Source: an uncultured Flavobacteriales bacterium (GTDB taxonomy: Bacteria > Bacteroidota > Bacteroidia > Flavobacteriales > Crocinitomicaceae). From it: a DNA stretch of 15,715 nt. Of the stretch, positions 1-7,097 are shown in pieces (within the stretch, counting starts at the first letter, position 1; every line of letters starts with the position of its first letter). Below the pieces are notes generated by a model. That model saw only the letters and a list, made by a program, of their open reading frames with translations, did no database searches and was not told where the DNA came from. Made by a program: the position numbers and the translations under genes. Location: assembly GCA_946886545.1 (NCBI GenBank), contig CAMPIU010000019.1, positions 1 through 15,715 on the forward strand, given 5' to 3'.

Positions 1-129
1 GGTGGCAAAGGTACCCACTTATTTTACTTCTGCAAGAGTTTTTGAAGATTATTTTTTTCTTTTTTTTAAACCAATCCTTAACATGCTGATAATAGTCTGG
101 TTATAACAAGAAAAAAAACGAAGTTTTAT

Positions 130-783
130 CTAGGCCTGGAGATAGAAATCTCTCAACTGCCCTATAATTGGTCTATTTGATGTAGAAAGGATTTCTAAGG
201 TTTGACTCTCTTTTAAGATACTTTCCAGTAAAACAGGGTTCAGCAACACATATTTCTCATCGGAAATTTTTAATTCACCTGTATTATTTGTTTGATCAAA
301 GACAATCATCTTTCCTTTTAGGGATCTATAGGATTCTTTATAGACTGTCAGAATTTGTACTAAAGCATAAGACAGCATCTCATCCACGTTCAATTCTTCC
401 CTAGTCGTATCATCAAACTGCAAGTCGGCAAGAAGCTTTCCCATTCGTTTTTCCAAGACCTTCTTCTCAGCCTTTGGCATATTCCTATATATAGGACTCA
501 CTTCATTTAAATAATACCGGTGATTTACATTGAACTTGATTGCATCCAGAGAAAGCTTTTCCTTCAATGCCCTTCTTAACCAAACACGGAGTGAGATCGT
601 GGTAAGAAGAATCAGTATCACCCCAATGATCTTTGCCTGAAAAATCAATCCTTTATTCAAAAGAATAGGAATTGATATTAGCAGAAGTATAATTGGGATA
701 AGAAGTGAAAAAAAACGTTTCATACGATTTGATACTGAATTGAATTTTATTTTTTCTGCTCTCTGAACACTTTCAGTAGCCAT
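130..783 (-). CDS. Two-TM membrane protein of unknown function, possibly MtfA-like without the zinc site
   Basis: I do not recognise this gene with confidence. The 217-residue product has a basic N-terminus, two hydrophobic segments (about residues 24-42 and 47-65), a basic stretch (RVWLRRALKEK, 66-76), then about 140 soluble residues that should face the cytoplasm. The part from about 92 to 163 (SPIYRNMPKAEKKVLEKR, then NVDEMLSYALVQILTVYKES) reads like the helical front half of MtfA-family zinc peptidases, but no HExxH is present. The first ATG overlaps the end of the upstream transporter gene by 37 bp. Met21 (ATG at 723) starts 23 bp after that stop, directly before the first TM segment, and may be the true start. 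The gene is last in a minus-strand cluster and probably co-transcribed with the transporter. Bases 1-129 downstream hold A/T tracts but no convincing terminator hairpin. The gene is probably real; its function is open. Confidence 0.75.
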   Translation of the reverse strand: MATESVQRAEKIKFNSVSNRMKRFFSLLIPIILLLISIPILLNKGLIFQAKIIGVILILLTTISLRVWLRRALKEKLSLDAIKFNVNHRYYLNEVSPIYRNMPKAEKKVLEKRMGKLLADLQFDDTTREELNVDEMLSYALVQILTVYKESYRSLKGKMIVFDQTNNTGELKISDEKYVLLNPVLLESILKESQTLEILSTSNRPIIGQLRDFYLQA

Positions 784-2408
784 GGCAAAAGAACGATCAA
801 AATCAGGGTTGCTCCCATCATCAAATAAAAGTTCAACATAAAGAATGAAGCCTTATCATCATACTGATCCCAAAGAGATGCAATAACCCCACTCAGTTTG
901 TTCCCAATAGATGTAGAAATAAACCAAGCCCCCATCAATAATGCTGTTAACCTGGCCGGAGATAATTTTGACACCATCGACAAGCCAATAGGAGACAAAC
1001 AGAGTTCACCGACCGTAATTACACCATAGGCTCCAAAGAACCACCAATAACTTGATTTTATTTCACCATTCATTGAAGCATTAACTGCTGCAACCATCAC
1101 CAAACAAGATAAACCTGTAATGAACAAACCTAAAACAAATTTAATCGGAATGGAAGGTTCCAGTTTCCTTAAGCGAAGGAACCTAAAAATTCCTACAATC
1201 AGCGGAGTAAGTACAATTACCCAAAACGGATTTACCGATTGAAAAATATTCGTATTAAAGACTACCACCTCTTCTCCTTGTTTCAATTCCGGAGTTCGTT
1301 CATAGTTTTTAAAGTATGTAGGATATTGAATTGCTTCTTGATCCCCAACTTTTCTGAAATGCTTATCCAGAACCGGGGTTGGTTTCTCTGATTTTGAATA
1401 ATCAATAATATCTGCCAAGTACATACTTTTCAGTCCGTTCTTCGCAAAATCCGGCACATCCCTGTTTGTATAATTATTTGCCCACGTATTTAATACGGTT
1501 CCATTCTGCTTAAAAATTGCCCAAAAAGGAATTACCGCAATACAAACGACCAAAATTGCACTTACTACCCGACGCTCATTTTTAGGTGATGAAAACAATA
1601 CATATCCAAAAAAGAAAATTACCGGGATACAGGCAAATAGAAAGGCATCCGTCACATCGTCCTTAACCAAGAACGAATGCTCATTCGTTGCGGACGGAAC
1701 CCCATTTATGAAATACCCAATGATTGCAAATAAAACTGCAGGAACAACCACAATTGACAAATCGATCCACCAGGCCTTTTCTCCGGGAACAGCTACTTTT
1801 TTAACATCGCCGCTTGAATAATGTTTATTACCAAGCAGAAATACCACTACTCCAACAAACATCCCAACACCGGCTCCTACAAAGGCTATCGAATATCCAT
1901 ACTTATTAATCAGGAAAGCTGAAACAATGTTGCACACGAAGGCCCCGATATTGATTCCCATATAAAAGATGTTATATCCTTCGTCCTTTTGGTCGCGATA
2001 ATCATCGTTGTTGTATAGATTCCCAAGAAGCGTGGAAATATTCGGTTTGAAGAGCCCATTACCTGCAATGACCAGAATCATTCCTGAATAAAGCATGGCA
2101 AATGAATGCACCCCCATCATGCAATACCCAACCCCCATCAATATTCCACCAATTACAATCGGAAGCCGATAACCCAAAACACGATCAGCAAGCAAGCCTC
2201 CAATAAAAGGAGTAAAGAACACCAATGCAATGAAGGTTCCGTATAAACTCGCGGATTCCGCCTCAGACATTTCAAATCCCTGATTGGCATCTTTCAAATA
2301 CAAAGTGAAAATTCCGATCATTAAATAATAACCGAAACGTTCCCACATTTCTGAAAGGAACAAATAAGGAAGTGCTTTTGGGTGTTTGCGTTGTTTTGTT
2401 GATTCCAT
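747..2408 (-). CDS. POT/PTR2-family peptide transporter, divergent paralogue with long TM7-TM8 loop
   Basis: Inner-membrane MFS carrier of the proton-dependent oligopeptide transporter family, 553 aa. Visible family marks are the ExxER motif in TM1 (E20, E23, R24, then Tyr27-Tyr28), the PTR2 signature GGLLADRVLG (70-79), the TM4 lysine in GNGLFKPNIS (K121), the second signature FYMGINIGAF (148-157), and GELCLSPIGLS (467-477) with the TM10 Glu468. Two hydrophobic segments between TM6 and TM7 (about 216-233 and 255-272) fit the extra HA/HB helices of bacterial POTs. It differs from its two neighbours in three ways: the TM1 arginine of the GMR motif is Ile31, the acidic residue of the TM7 FWAxF[E/D]Q motif is Lys300, and the TM7-TM8 loop is about 75 residues instead of about 25. 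A clean -7 element lies upstream, so it may have its own promoter. Transport is very likely; a classical dipeptide substrate is less certain. Confidence 0.95.
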   Translation of the reverse strand: MESTKQRKHPKALPYLFLSEMWERFGYYLMIGIFTLYLKDANQGFEMSEAESASLYGTFIALVFFTPFIGGLLADRVLGYRLPIVIGGILMGVGYCMMGVHSFAMLYSGMILVIAGNGLFKPNISTLLGNLYNNDDYRDQKDEGYNIFYMGINIGAFVCNIVSAFLINKYGYSIAFVGAGVGMFVGVVVFLLGNKHYSSGDVKKVAVPGEKAWWIDLSIVVVPAVLFAIIGYFINGVPSATNEHSFLVKDDVTDAFLFACIPVIFFFGYVLFSSPKNERRVVSAILVVCIAVIPFWAIFKQNGTVLNTWANNYTNRDVPDFAKNGLKSMYLADIIDYSKSEKPTPVLDKHFRKVGDQEAIQYPTYFKNYERTPELKQGEEVVVFNTNIFQSVNPFWVIVLTPLIVGIFRFLRLRKLEPSIPIKFVLGLFITGLSCLVMVAAVNASMNGEIKSSYWWFFGAYGVITVGELCLSPIGLSMVSKLSPARLTALLMGAWFISTSIGNKLSGVIASLWDQYDDKASFFMLNFYLMMGATLILIVLLPWLLKVFREQKK

Positions 2409-2428
2409 GTGTTTAGAATAAAGGTCTC

Positions 2429-2446
2429 ACCAATCCATTTATTGGT
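2429..2446. repeat. Small inverted repeat in the POT leader
   Basis: ACCAAT, a 6-nt spacer, then ATTGGT form a perfect 6-bp inverted repeat. It sits between the proposed -7 element and the start codon of the 747-2408 transporter. It could be an operator half-site pair or a weak leader hairpin. It is short enough to be chance. Confidence 0.3.
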
Positions 2447-2457
2447 ATCAGCGGACT

Positions 2458-2465
2458 CAAATATA
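2458..2465 (-). promoter_or_regulatory. Bacteroidota -7 element (TAnnTTTG) upstream of a POT gene
   Basis: On the minus strand this reads TATATTTG, a full match to the Bacteroidota sigma-A -7 consensus TAnnTTTG. Transcription would start around 2450, leaving a leader of about 40 nt before the ATG at 2408. No TTTG is visible at the expected -33 distance, which would lie in the end of the preceding transporter gene, so this is a half-supported promoter. Confidence 0.4.
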
Positions 2466-2475
2466 AATGTTTTTG

Positions 2476-4026
2476 TTATTTCACTCCTTGCATGAGTCTT
2501 TTCATTATAGGATAAAGTGCTATAAGAACCACACCTGAAATAATAGCGTACCAAGCAAAATCATAATAGCCCTGCGTATACATTTCCATTTTTTGGATTC
2601 CTGAAGCATTTTTGTCCGGTGAAATGCTGGCTCCAAACAACCCTGCCACATACTGACCGTATGCAGAGGCCAAAAACCACATCCCCATCATGAATCCCTG
2701 CATTTTTTGAGGTGATAACTTTGTCATTAAACTCAATCCGATCGGTGAAAGAAACAATTCTCCGAAAGAAACGATCAAATAACCAATTGCCAAAATATTC
2801 AATGATCCTACACCTTCTGAATTTGCACTAAAACGAATGGAATAAAAAGCAAAAAACGCAAGTCCCAGGAAAAGAAAGCCAATTCCAAATTTTATAGTAG
2901 AATTAGGCTCTATTTTCTTTTTAGCCATTGCAATTAATAACAAACCAACAAGGGGAGCAAAAATGATCACGAAAAATGAATTGATGGAATTATTCACGCC
3001 ATTTGGGTCCATAGTAATTCCAATCAAATTGTTATCAATGTTTTCTCCCGCAAATAGTGAAAGCGATCCACCTGCCTGTTCGAAAATTGCCCAAAAGACC
3101 ACTGAGAATAAAATAAATAAAAATGCTGCAACGAGTTTCTTATTTTGAATCAGATTATACTTAGTCATTTCATAACCAAAGTAAATTAGGCTGAATGGTC
3201 CGATGGCATACATAAAATAATCTGTGTATGTGGTATTGGACACCATCAACATAATTAAAGGTATTGAAGCTAGGGCCAATAAATAAGTTGTCCATTCTGA
3301 AATCGTGCGAGTCTGAGCAGACCTATGTAATAAAGGAGAAAGCCCTATCGGACCAAGATTTTTTTTCGTTAACATAAACGTGATCAAGCTTATCGCCATA
3401 GCTACTCCGGATGCTGCAAAAGCAAAGTTCCAATGTAAATGAGACGGAATCAAATCAGTAAACATAGTTCCTTTTCCAATAGCAATAATATACCCCCCAA
3501 TCATTGCTCCGATATTGATACCGGAATAGAAAAGTAAGAATCCTGCATCCGTTCTTGAATCACCCGTTTTATATAGCTGCCCAACCATAGAAGATATGTT
3601 CGGCTTGAAAAACCCAGTGCCAATAATGTTAAATGCTATTCCTATAAAAAAGAAATCATGTGGATTAACCGCGAGAATTACAGATCCAGTAATCATCAAT
3701 AATCCACCCCAAACCAAAGATTGTCTGAAACCAAGGATTTTATCCGCCAGCATTCCTCCCAAGAAAGTAAATGCGTATACAAATGCCTGAATTGCTCCAT
3801 ATTGAAGATTACTCATTTTCTCGGAGATCCCCATTTCGTGAGTCATAAAGTATGCAAGCATACCACGCATTCCATAGAAACAAAATCGTTCCCACATTTC
3901 ACTAAAGAAAAGTGCCCAGATTTGTTTTGGATATTTTCCTTTAAAGCCTTGAATAATTTCCAACTCAGCTGAAACAGGCGGTGCACCGGCCAATTGTTCA
4001 AAATGATCTAATGGTTCCTGACTCAT
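2476..4026 (-). CDS. POT/PTR2-family proton-coupled di/tripeptide transporter
   Basis: Inner-membrane carrier importing small peptides with protons, 516 aa. After a hydrophilic N-terminal tail of about 33 residues come the TM1 ExxER motif (E43, E46, R47) and the GMR arginine (R54), the PTR2 signature GGMLADKILGF (90-100), the TM4 lysine in GTGFFKPNIS (K141), FYSGINIGAM (166-175), the TM7 motif FWAIFEQAG with Glu316, and GELFLSPIGLS with TM10 Glu423. Hydrophobic stretches at about 247-263 and 269-285 fit the HA/HB helices, giving about 14 TM segments. All residues of the classical proton and peptide site are present, so this looks like a standard POT carrier. It lies 67 bp upstream of the divergent paralogue and downstream of a hairpin terminator, so it either has its own promoter or receives readthrough. 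Confidence 0.96.
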   Translation of the reverse strand: MSQEPLDHFEQLAGAPPVSAELEIIQGFKGKYPKQIWALFFSEMWERFCFYGMRGMLAYFMTHEMGISEKMSNLQYGAIQAFVYAFTFLGGMLADKILGFRQSLVWGGLLMITGSVILAVNPHDFFFIGIAFNIIGTGFFKPNISSMVGQLYKTGDSRTDAGFLLFYSGINIGAMIGGYIIAIGKGTMFTDLIPSHLHWNFAFAASGVAMAISLITFMLTKKNLGPIGLSPLLHRSAQTRTISEWTTYLLALASIPLIMLMVSNTTYTDYFMYAIGPFSLIYFGYEMTKYNLIQNKKLVAAFLFILFSVVFWAIFEQAGGSLSLFAGENIDNNLIGITMDPNGVNNSINSFFVIIFAPLVGLLLIAMAKKKIEPNSTIKFGIGFLFLGLAFFAFYSIRFSANSEGVGSLNILAIGYLIVSFGELFLSPIGLSLMTKLSPQKMQGFMMGMWFLASAYGQYVAGLFGASISPDKNASGIQKMEMYTQGYYDFAWYAIISGVVLIALYPIMKRLMQGVK

Positions 4027-4066
4027 AGTTTTAATTTGTGTAAAAATGAGAAAATTAATTCATAAA

Positions 4067-4094
4067 AAATCCCTCGCCAAAAAACGAGGGATTT
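4067..4094 (-). terminator. Rho-independent terminator after the first POT gene
   Basis: A 10-bp stem (AAATCCCTCG paired with CGAGGGATTT) with an 8-nt loop is followed on the minus strand by a run of six T. It lies 28 bp past the stop of the 4123-5577 gene and about 40 bp before the next start. Orientation and T-run fit termination of minus-strand transcription, with possible partial readthrough. Confidence 0.85.
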
Positions 4095-4122
4095 AATTTC
4101 CTATAATATAATAAAGCTGAGA

Positions 4123-5577
4123 TTATTTTACGCCATGCATCATCTTACTCAATCTTCTAGAAACTGCAAGCATGATTATTCCCAAACAGATTACAAAACC
4201 ACCGATACTCATAAAAATCGTTGCTGCTCCCAGTTTTTCAACATAAGCTGCAATAAATCCACCTAATATATTAGCAACGAAAGTAGATAACATCCAGACT
4301 CCCATTAACATAGAAGCCAATTTAATTGGCGCCAATTTAGTCACAACACTCAATCCTACAGGAGAAATACATAATTCGCCAATGGTGTGGAAGAAATATG
4401 TTACGATCAGAAACCAGAGCCCCGCTTTCTGAACTACATTTTCTTTACCACCAACGATTTCAGTTTGAACCTGTGCTGTTGCCATCAACATAAACAAGAA
4501 TCCAATTCCCAATAAAATCATTCCCAAACTCATCTTCACAGGCGTAGACATCCTTGAACCTGTTTTAGAACCCCAAAACCATGCAAAAATTGGCGCTAAA
4601 GCGACAATAAACAATGGATTTACTGATTGGAATAATTCTGTGGAAATTGTCCAGCTGCCAACTGTTCTATCAATATAAGAATCGGTGTAAAGCGTCATCG
4701 ATGAACCTGCCTGCTCAAATCCGGCCCAGAAAAAAATAATAAAAGCCGTCAAAATGAAAATTACAGAAACACGTTGCTTCTCTTCCTTGGTTAATGGAGC
4801 ATCTATTGTTGGAGTATTTACTTCAACGGTTGTAGAATCTACAAGTTCTACATCTGTAAATTGAATTTTCTTATTAGGTTTTTCACCAATTTCCAATAGA
4901 TACTTTTTCGCCAAAGCGTTGAAAATAAGCTGACCTATCAACATTCCCACAGCAGCCGCTAAAAAACCGTACTTATATCCATATGACATAATTACTTCTT
5001 TTCCATTTTCATCGACACCTTTTGTCGCAAACCAATCATTACACAAAATAGCAACCACAATTGGAGCTAAAAATGCTCCAAGATTAATTCCCATGTAAAA
5101 AATAGAGAATGCTGAATCTCTTTTTGCATCACCTTGTCGATAAAGACGCCCAACAAGAGTAGAAATATTTGGTTTAAAAAACCCATTACCTATAATTAAA
5201 AGTAAAAGTCCAATTGCTAATCCTACATGAGTATTCAAAGAGAACAAAACGATCTGACCTAGGAACATTGTTATACCTCCAATAGTAATAGCATTTCGTT
5301 GGCCGATAAATCTATCTGCAATCCATCCTCCAATAATCGGAGTGAAATATACAAAACCTGTAAAGAAGCCATAAATTAATGACGCTGTACCTTTAGGTAT
5401 CTCAAGACCATTTTCTACATATAACTTAGTCATGTAAAGTACAAGAATGGCACGCATTCCATAATAACTAAATCGCTCCCACAATTCAGTAAAGAATAAA
5501 AGATATAGAGCTTTTGGATGCCCTAGTATAGTTCCTTGCTTTTCTATTTCAGCAATTACGTCTCGTTGTTGAGTCAT
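4123..5577 (-). CDS. POT/PTR2-family peptide transporter, apparently 12-TM form
   Basis: Inner-membrane proton-coupled peptide carrier, 484 aa. It shows the TM1 ExxER motif (E31, E34, R35), the GMR arginine (R42), GGWIADRFIG (83-92), the TM4 lysine in GNGFFKPNIS (K135), FYMGINLGAF (160-169), TM7 FWAGFEQAG with Glu288, and GELCISPVGLS with TM10 Glu401. Between TM6 (to about 222) and TM7 (from about 270) there is only a hydrophilic linker of about 45 residues, so the two additional HA/HB helices usual in bacterial POTs seem absent. This is the first gene of the minus-strand cluster and starts 91 bp from the divergently transcribed TatD-family gene. A strong terminator follows it. All coupling residues are present, so di/tripeptide import is the likely role. 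Confidence 0.96.
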   Translation of the reverse strand: MTQQRDVIAEIEKQGTILGHPKALYLLFFTELWERFSYYGMRAILVLYMTKLYVENGLEIPKGTASLIYGFFTGFVYFTPIIGGWIADRFIGQRNAITIGGITMFLGQIVLFSLNTHVGLAIGLLLLIIGNGFFKPNISTLVGRLYRQGDAKRDSAFSIFYMGINLGAFLAPIVVAILCNDWFATKGVDENGKEVIMSYGYKYGFLAAAVGMLIGQLIFNALAKKYLLEIGEKPNKKIQFTDVELVDSTTVEVNTPTIDAPLTKEEKQRVSVIFILTAFIIFFWAGFEQAGSSMTLYTDSYIDRTVGSWTISTELFQSVNPLFIVALAPIFAWFWGSKTGSRMSTPVKMSLGMILLGIGFLFMLMATAQVQTEIVGGKENVVQKAGLWFLIVTYFFHTIGELCISPVGLSVVTKLAPIKLASMLMGVWMLSTFVANILGGFIAAYVEKLGAATIFMSIGGFVICLGIIMLAVSRRLSKMMHGVK

Positions 5578-5617
5578 GTTTCTCAGTTTTTTTAGCGTCG
5601 GTGAAAATAGGTAAAAA

Positions 5618-5633
5618 TTGGTTGATTGGTTCA
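5618..5633. repeat. Tandem octamer in the divergent intergenic region
   Basis: TTGGTTGA is directly followed by TTGGTTCA (7 of 8 bases equal). It lies in the 91-bp region between the divergent transporter and TatD-family genes. It could be a regulator site shared by the two directions, but it is short and could be chance. Confidence 0.25.
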
Positions 5634-5668
5634 GATTGTTTTAATTTTAACTATTAGTTTAATGCTTA

Positions 5669-6319
5669 ATGTCTGATTTAGAGAAACTTTTCGATTCACA
5701 TACGCACAATTTCAGTACAAAAAACAGGGGTATTGTGCAGGTAACTCTTTCTTCCGGAGAGAATTTACCACCTTATTTTTCATTTGGAGTTCATCCGGAA
5801 GAAAGTACTGTTGATTTAGCTGAAATCGAAAAAGTCTGTGATGAACTGATTGAAAACAAAGGTTTCCTTGCAATCGGTGAAATTGGTCTCGACAATCGTT
5901 ACGATTCATTTGACAAGCAGGAAAAAATATATGTCTTTCAATTGAAGCTTGCGGAAAAATTCAATAAACCGGTGATCCTGCATTGTGTCAATTCCTGGGA
6001 CAGATGCCGTTTCCTGCATGAAAAGTATGCTCCGGCAACAAACCTGATTTACCATGGATTCAATAAGGCTTCCATTACCGAACATGTTTTAGATTACTCG
6101 AAAAGCATTATCAGCATTGGCGAATCCATTTTAAGCAATCAGAAACTGCAATCAAGTCTTGCACGCATTCCTGATGAACGTTTATTACTCGAAACCGACA
6201 TGGGGAAAGGGGAATTGATTGATACTTATCAGTTGGTCGCTGAAATAAAAAAGCTATCTTTGCACGCCCTGACTGAACTGCTATACCAAAACGCAAAACG
6301 AATTTTTAACTATGAGTAA
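5669..6319 (+). CDS. Compact TatD-family metal-dependent hydrolase
   Basis: Cytoplasmic TIM-barrel metallohydrolase of the TatD family; characterised members are 3'-5' exonucleases or DNases. The ligand motifs appear in order: HTH (H11, H13), VHPEE (41-45), GEIGLD with Glu71, ILHC with His105, YHGF with His129, and the final LLLETD with Asp177. At 216 aa it is shorter than the usual 255-265. The main gap is near the front, where only 28 residues separate HTH from HPE, roughly half the usual distance, so about one alpha/beta unit of the barrel is missing. The reading frame is intact and all metal ligands remain, so it is a reduced enzyme and not a pseudogene. It overlaps tcdA by 8 bp (the TATGAGTAA junction), implying translational coupling. 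Its substrate is unknown. Confidence 0.92.
   Translation: MSDLEKLFDSHTHNFSTKNRGIVQVTLSSGENLPPYFSFGVHPEESTVDLAEIEKVCDELIENKGFLAIGEIGLDNRYDSFDKQEKIYVFQLKLAEKFNKPVILHCVNSWDRCRFLHEKYAPATNLIYHGFNKASITEHVLDYSKSIISIGESILSNQKLQSSLARIPDERLLLETDMGKGELIDTYQLVAEIKKLSLHALTELLYQNAKRIFNYE
6233..6262 (+). promoter_or_regulatory. Candidate promoter for tcdA inside the TatD-family gene
   Basis: A TTG (6233-6235, three of four bases of the -33 TTTG) is followed after 19 bases by TATCTTTG (6255-6262), a full match to the Bacteroidota -7 consensus TAnnTTTG. Spacing is within the usual range. The start of transcription would be near 6269, about 43 nt before the tcdA ATG, so tcdA could be expressed independently of the gene in front. 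Confidence 0.5.
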
Positions 6320-7049
6320 GTGGTTGGAGCGTACTGAGTTGATTCTTGGTCCAAAGGAAATGGACCGTTTGAAATCTGCTCATGTACTCATTGTGGGACT
6401 CGGAGGAATCGGATCTTTTGCAGGTGAATTTATTGCACGTGCGGGAGTTGGTACCATGACAATCGTCGATGGCGATGCTTTCGATATCACGAATAAAAAT
6501 CGCCAGTTAACAGCTTTAGATTCCACAATCGGAAAAAACAAAGCGGTGGTTCTTGGTGAACGAATCAAGGACATCAATCCGGATATTCAATTGAATATTG
6601 TAGAGGAGTTTGTTCTTCCGGAACGCGTTTGGGAATTGCTTGATCAATACAAACCCAATTACGTCATGGACTGCATTGATAGTGTTACTCCAAAATTGGA
6701 ATGGATTATCGCATGCAAAAGCAAAAAAATCAAAGTAATCACTCATCTGGGAGCAGGTGGAAAAGTTGATCCGACACGCGTACATGTTGCAAAACTACCT
6801 GATAGTCATAACTGTAAACTTGGATCACACGTCAAGAAAAGACTCAAGAAAAAAAATGTCGGATTCGAAAAAATCAAATGTGTTTATTCATCCGAATTAC
6901 AGCAAAAAGACTCATTGAAAATGACTGACGGGTCTAATTATAAACGCTCATTTTACGGAACAGTTAGTTACATGCCCGCATTATTCGGATTAATGGGAGC
7001 AGCAGAAGTAATTCGCTACCTGACTAAAAAAGATGAAAAATCAAACTAG
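6312..7049 (+). CDS. tcdA: tRNA threonylcarbamoyladenosine dehydratase
   Basis: E1-like (ThiF/MoeB superfamily) cytoplasmic enzyme that uses ATP to cyclise t6A to ct6A at position 37 of tRNAs reading ANN codons. The nucleotide-binding loop GLGGIGS (29-35) is followed by IVDGDAFDITNKNRQ (51-65) with the conserved Asp and Asn-Arg-Gln, the IGKNKA lysine (K77), and MDCIDS (119-124). The segment LGAGGKVDPTRV (146-157) is typical of the TcdA/CsdL branch and not of MoeB or ThiF. No C-terminal rhodanese domain or CxxC zinc pair is present, also as in TcdA. The length of 245 aa is close to the family norm (E. coli about 268). It overlaps the TatD-family gene by 8 bp and has a possible promoter of its own. 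Confidence 0.93.
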   Translation: MSKWLERTELILGPKEMDRLKSAHVLIVGLGGIGSFAGEFIARAGVGTMTIVDGDAFDITNKNRQLTALDSTIGKNKAVVLGERIKDINPDIQLNIVEEFVLPERVWELLDQYKPNYVMDCIDSVTPKLEWIIACKSKKIKVITHLGAGGKVDPTRVHVAKLPDSHNCKLGSHVKKRLKKKNVGFEKIKCVYSSELQQKDSLKMTDGSNYKRSFYGTVSYMPALFGLMGAAEVIRYLTKKDEKSN

Positions 7050-7097
7050 GATGAAATTCCAGGAAAAAAGTATATTCGCGTACCTCAAACTGAAAAA

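Noticed and set aside
1..129. Terminator or small RNA in the first 129 bases
   Set aside because: The only hairpin seen (AAAAC-GAA-GTTTT near 116-128) has a 5-bp, AT-rich stem and is too weak; the T tracts near 50-67 stand alone.
2321..2554. 77-codon open frame bridging two transporter genes on the minus strand
   Set aside because: It is out of frame with both conserved transporters and shows no protein-like pattern.
5669..6319. Short TatD-family gene as a truncated pseudogene
   Set aside because: The frame is intact, all metal ligands are present in order, and it keeps an 8-bp overlap with tcdA.
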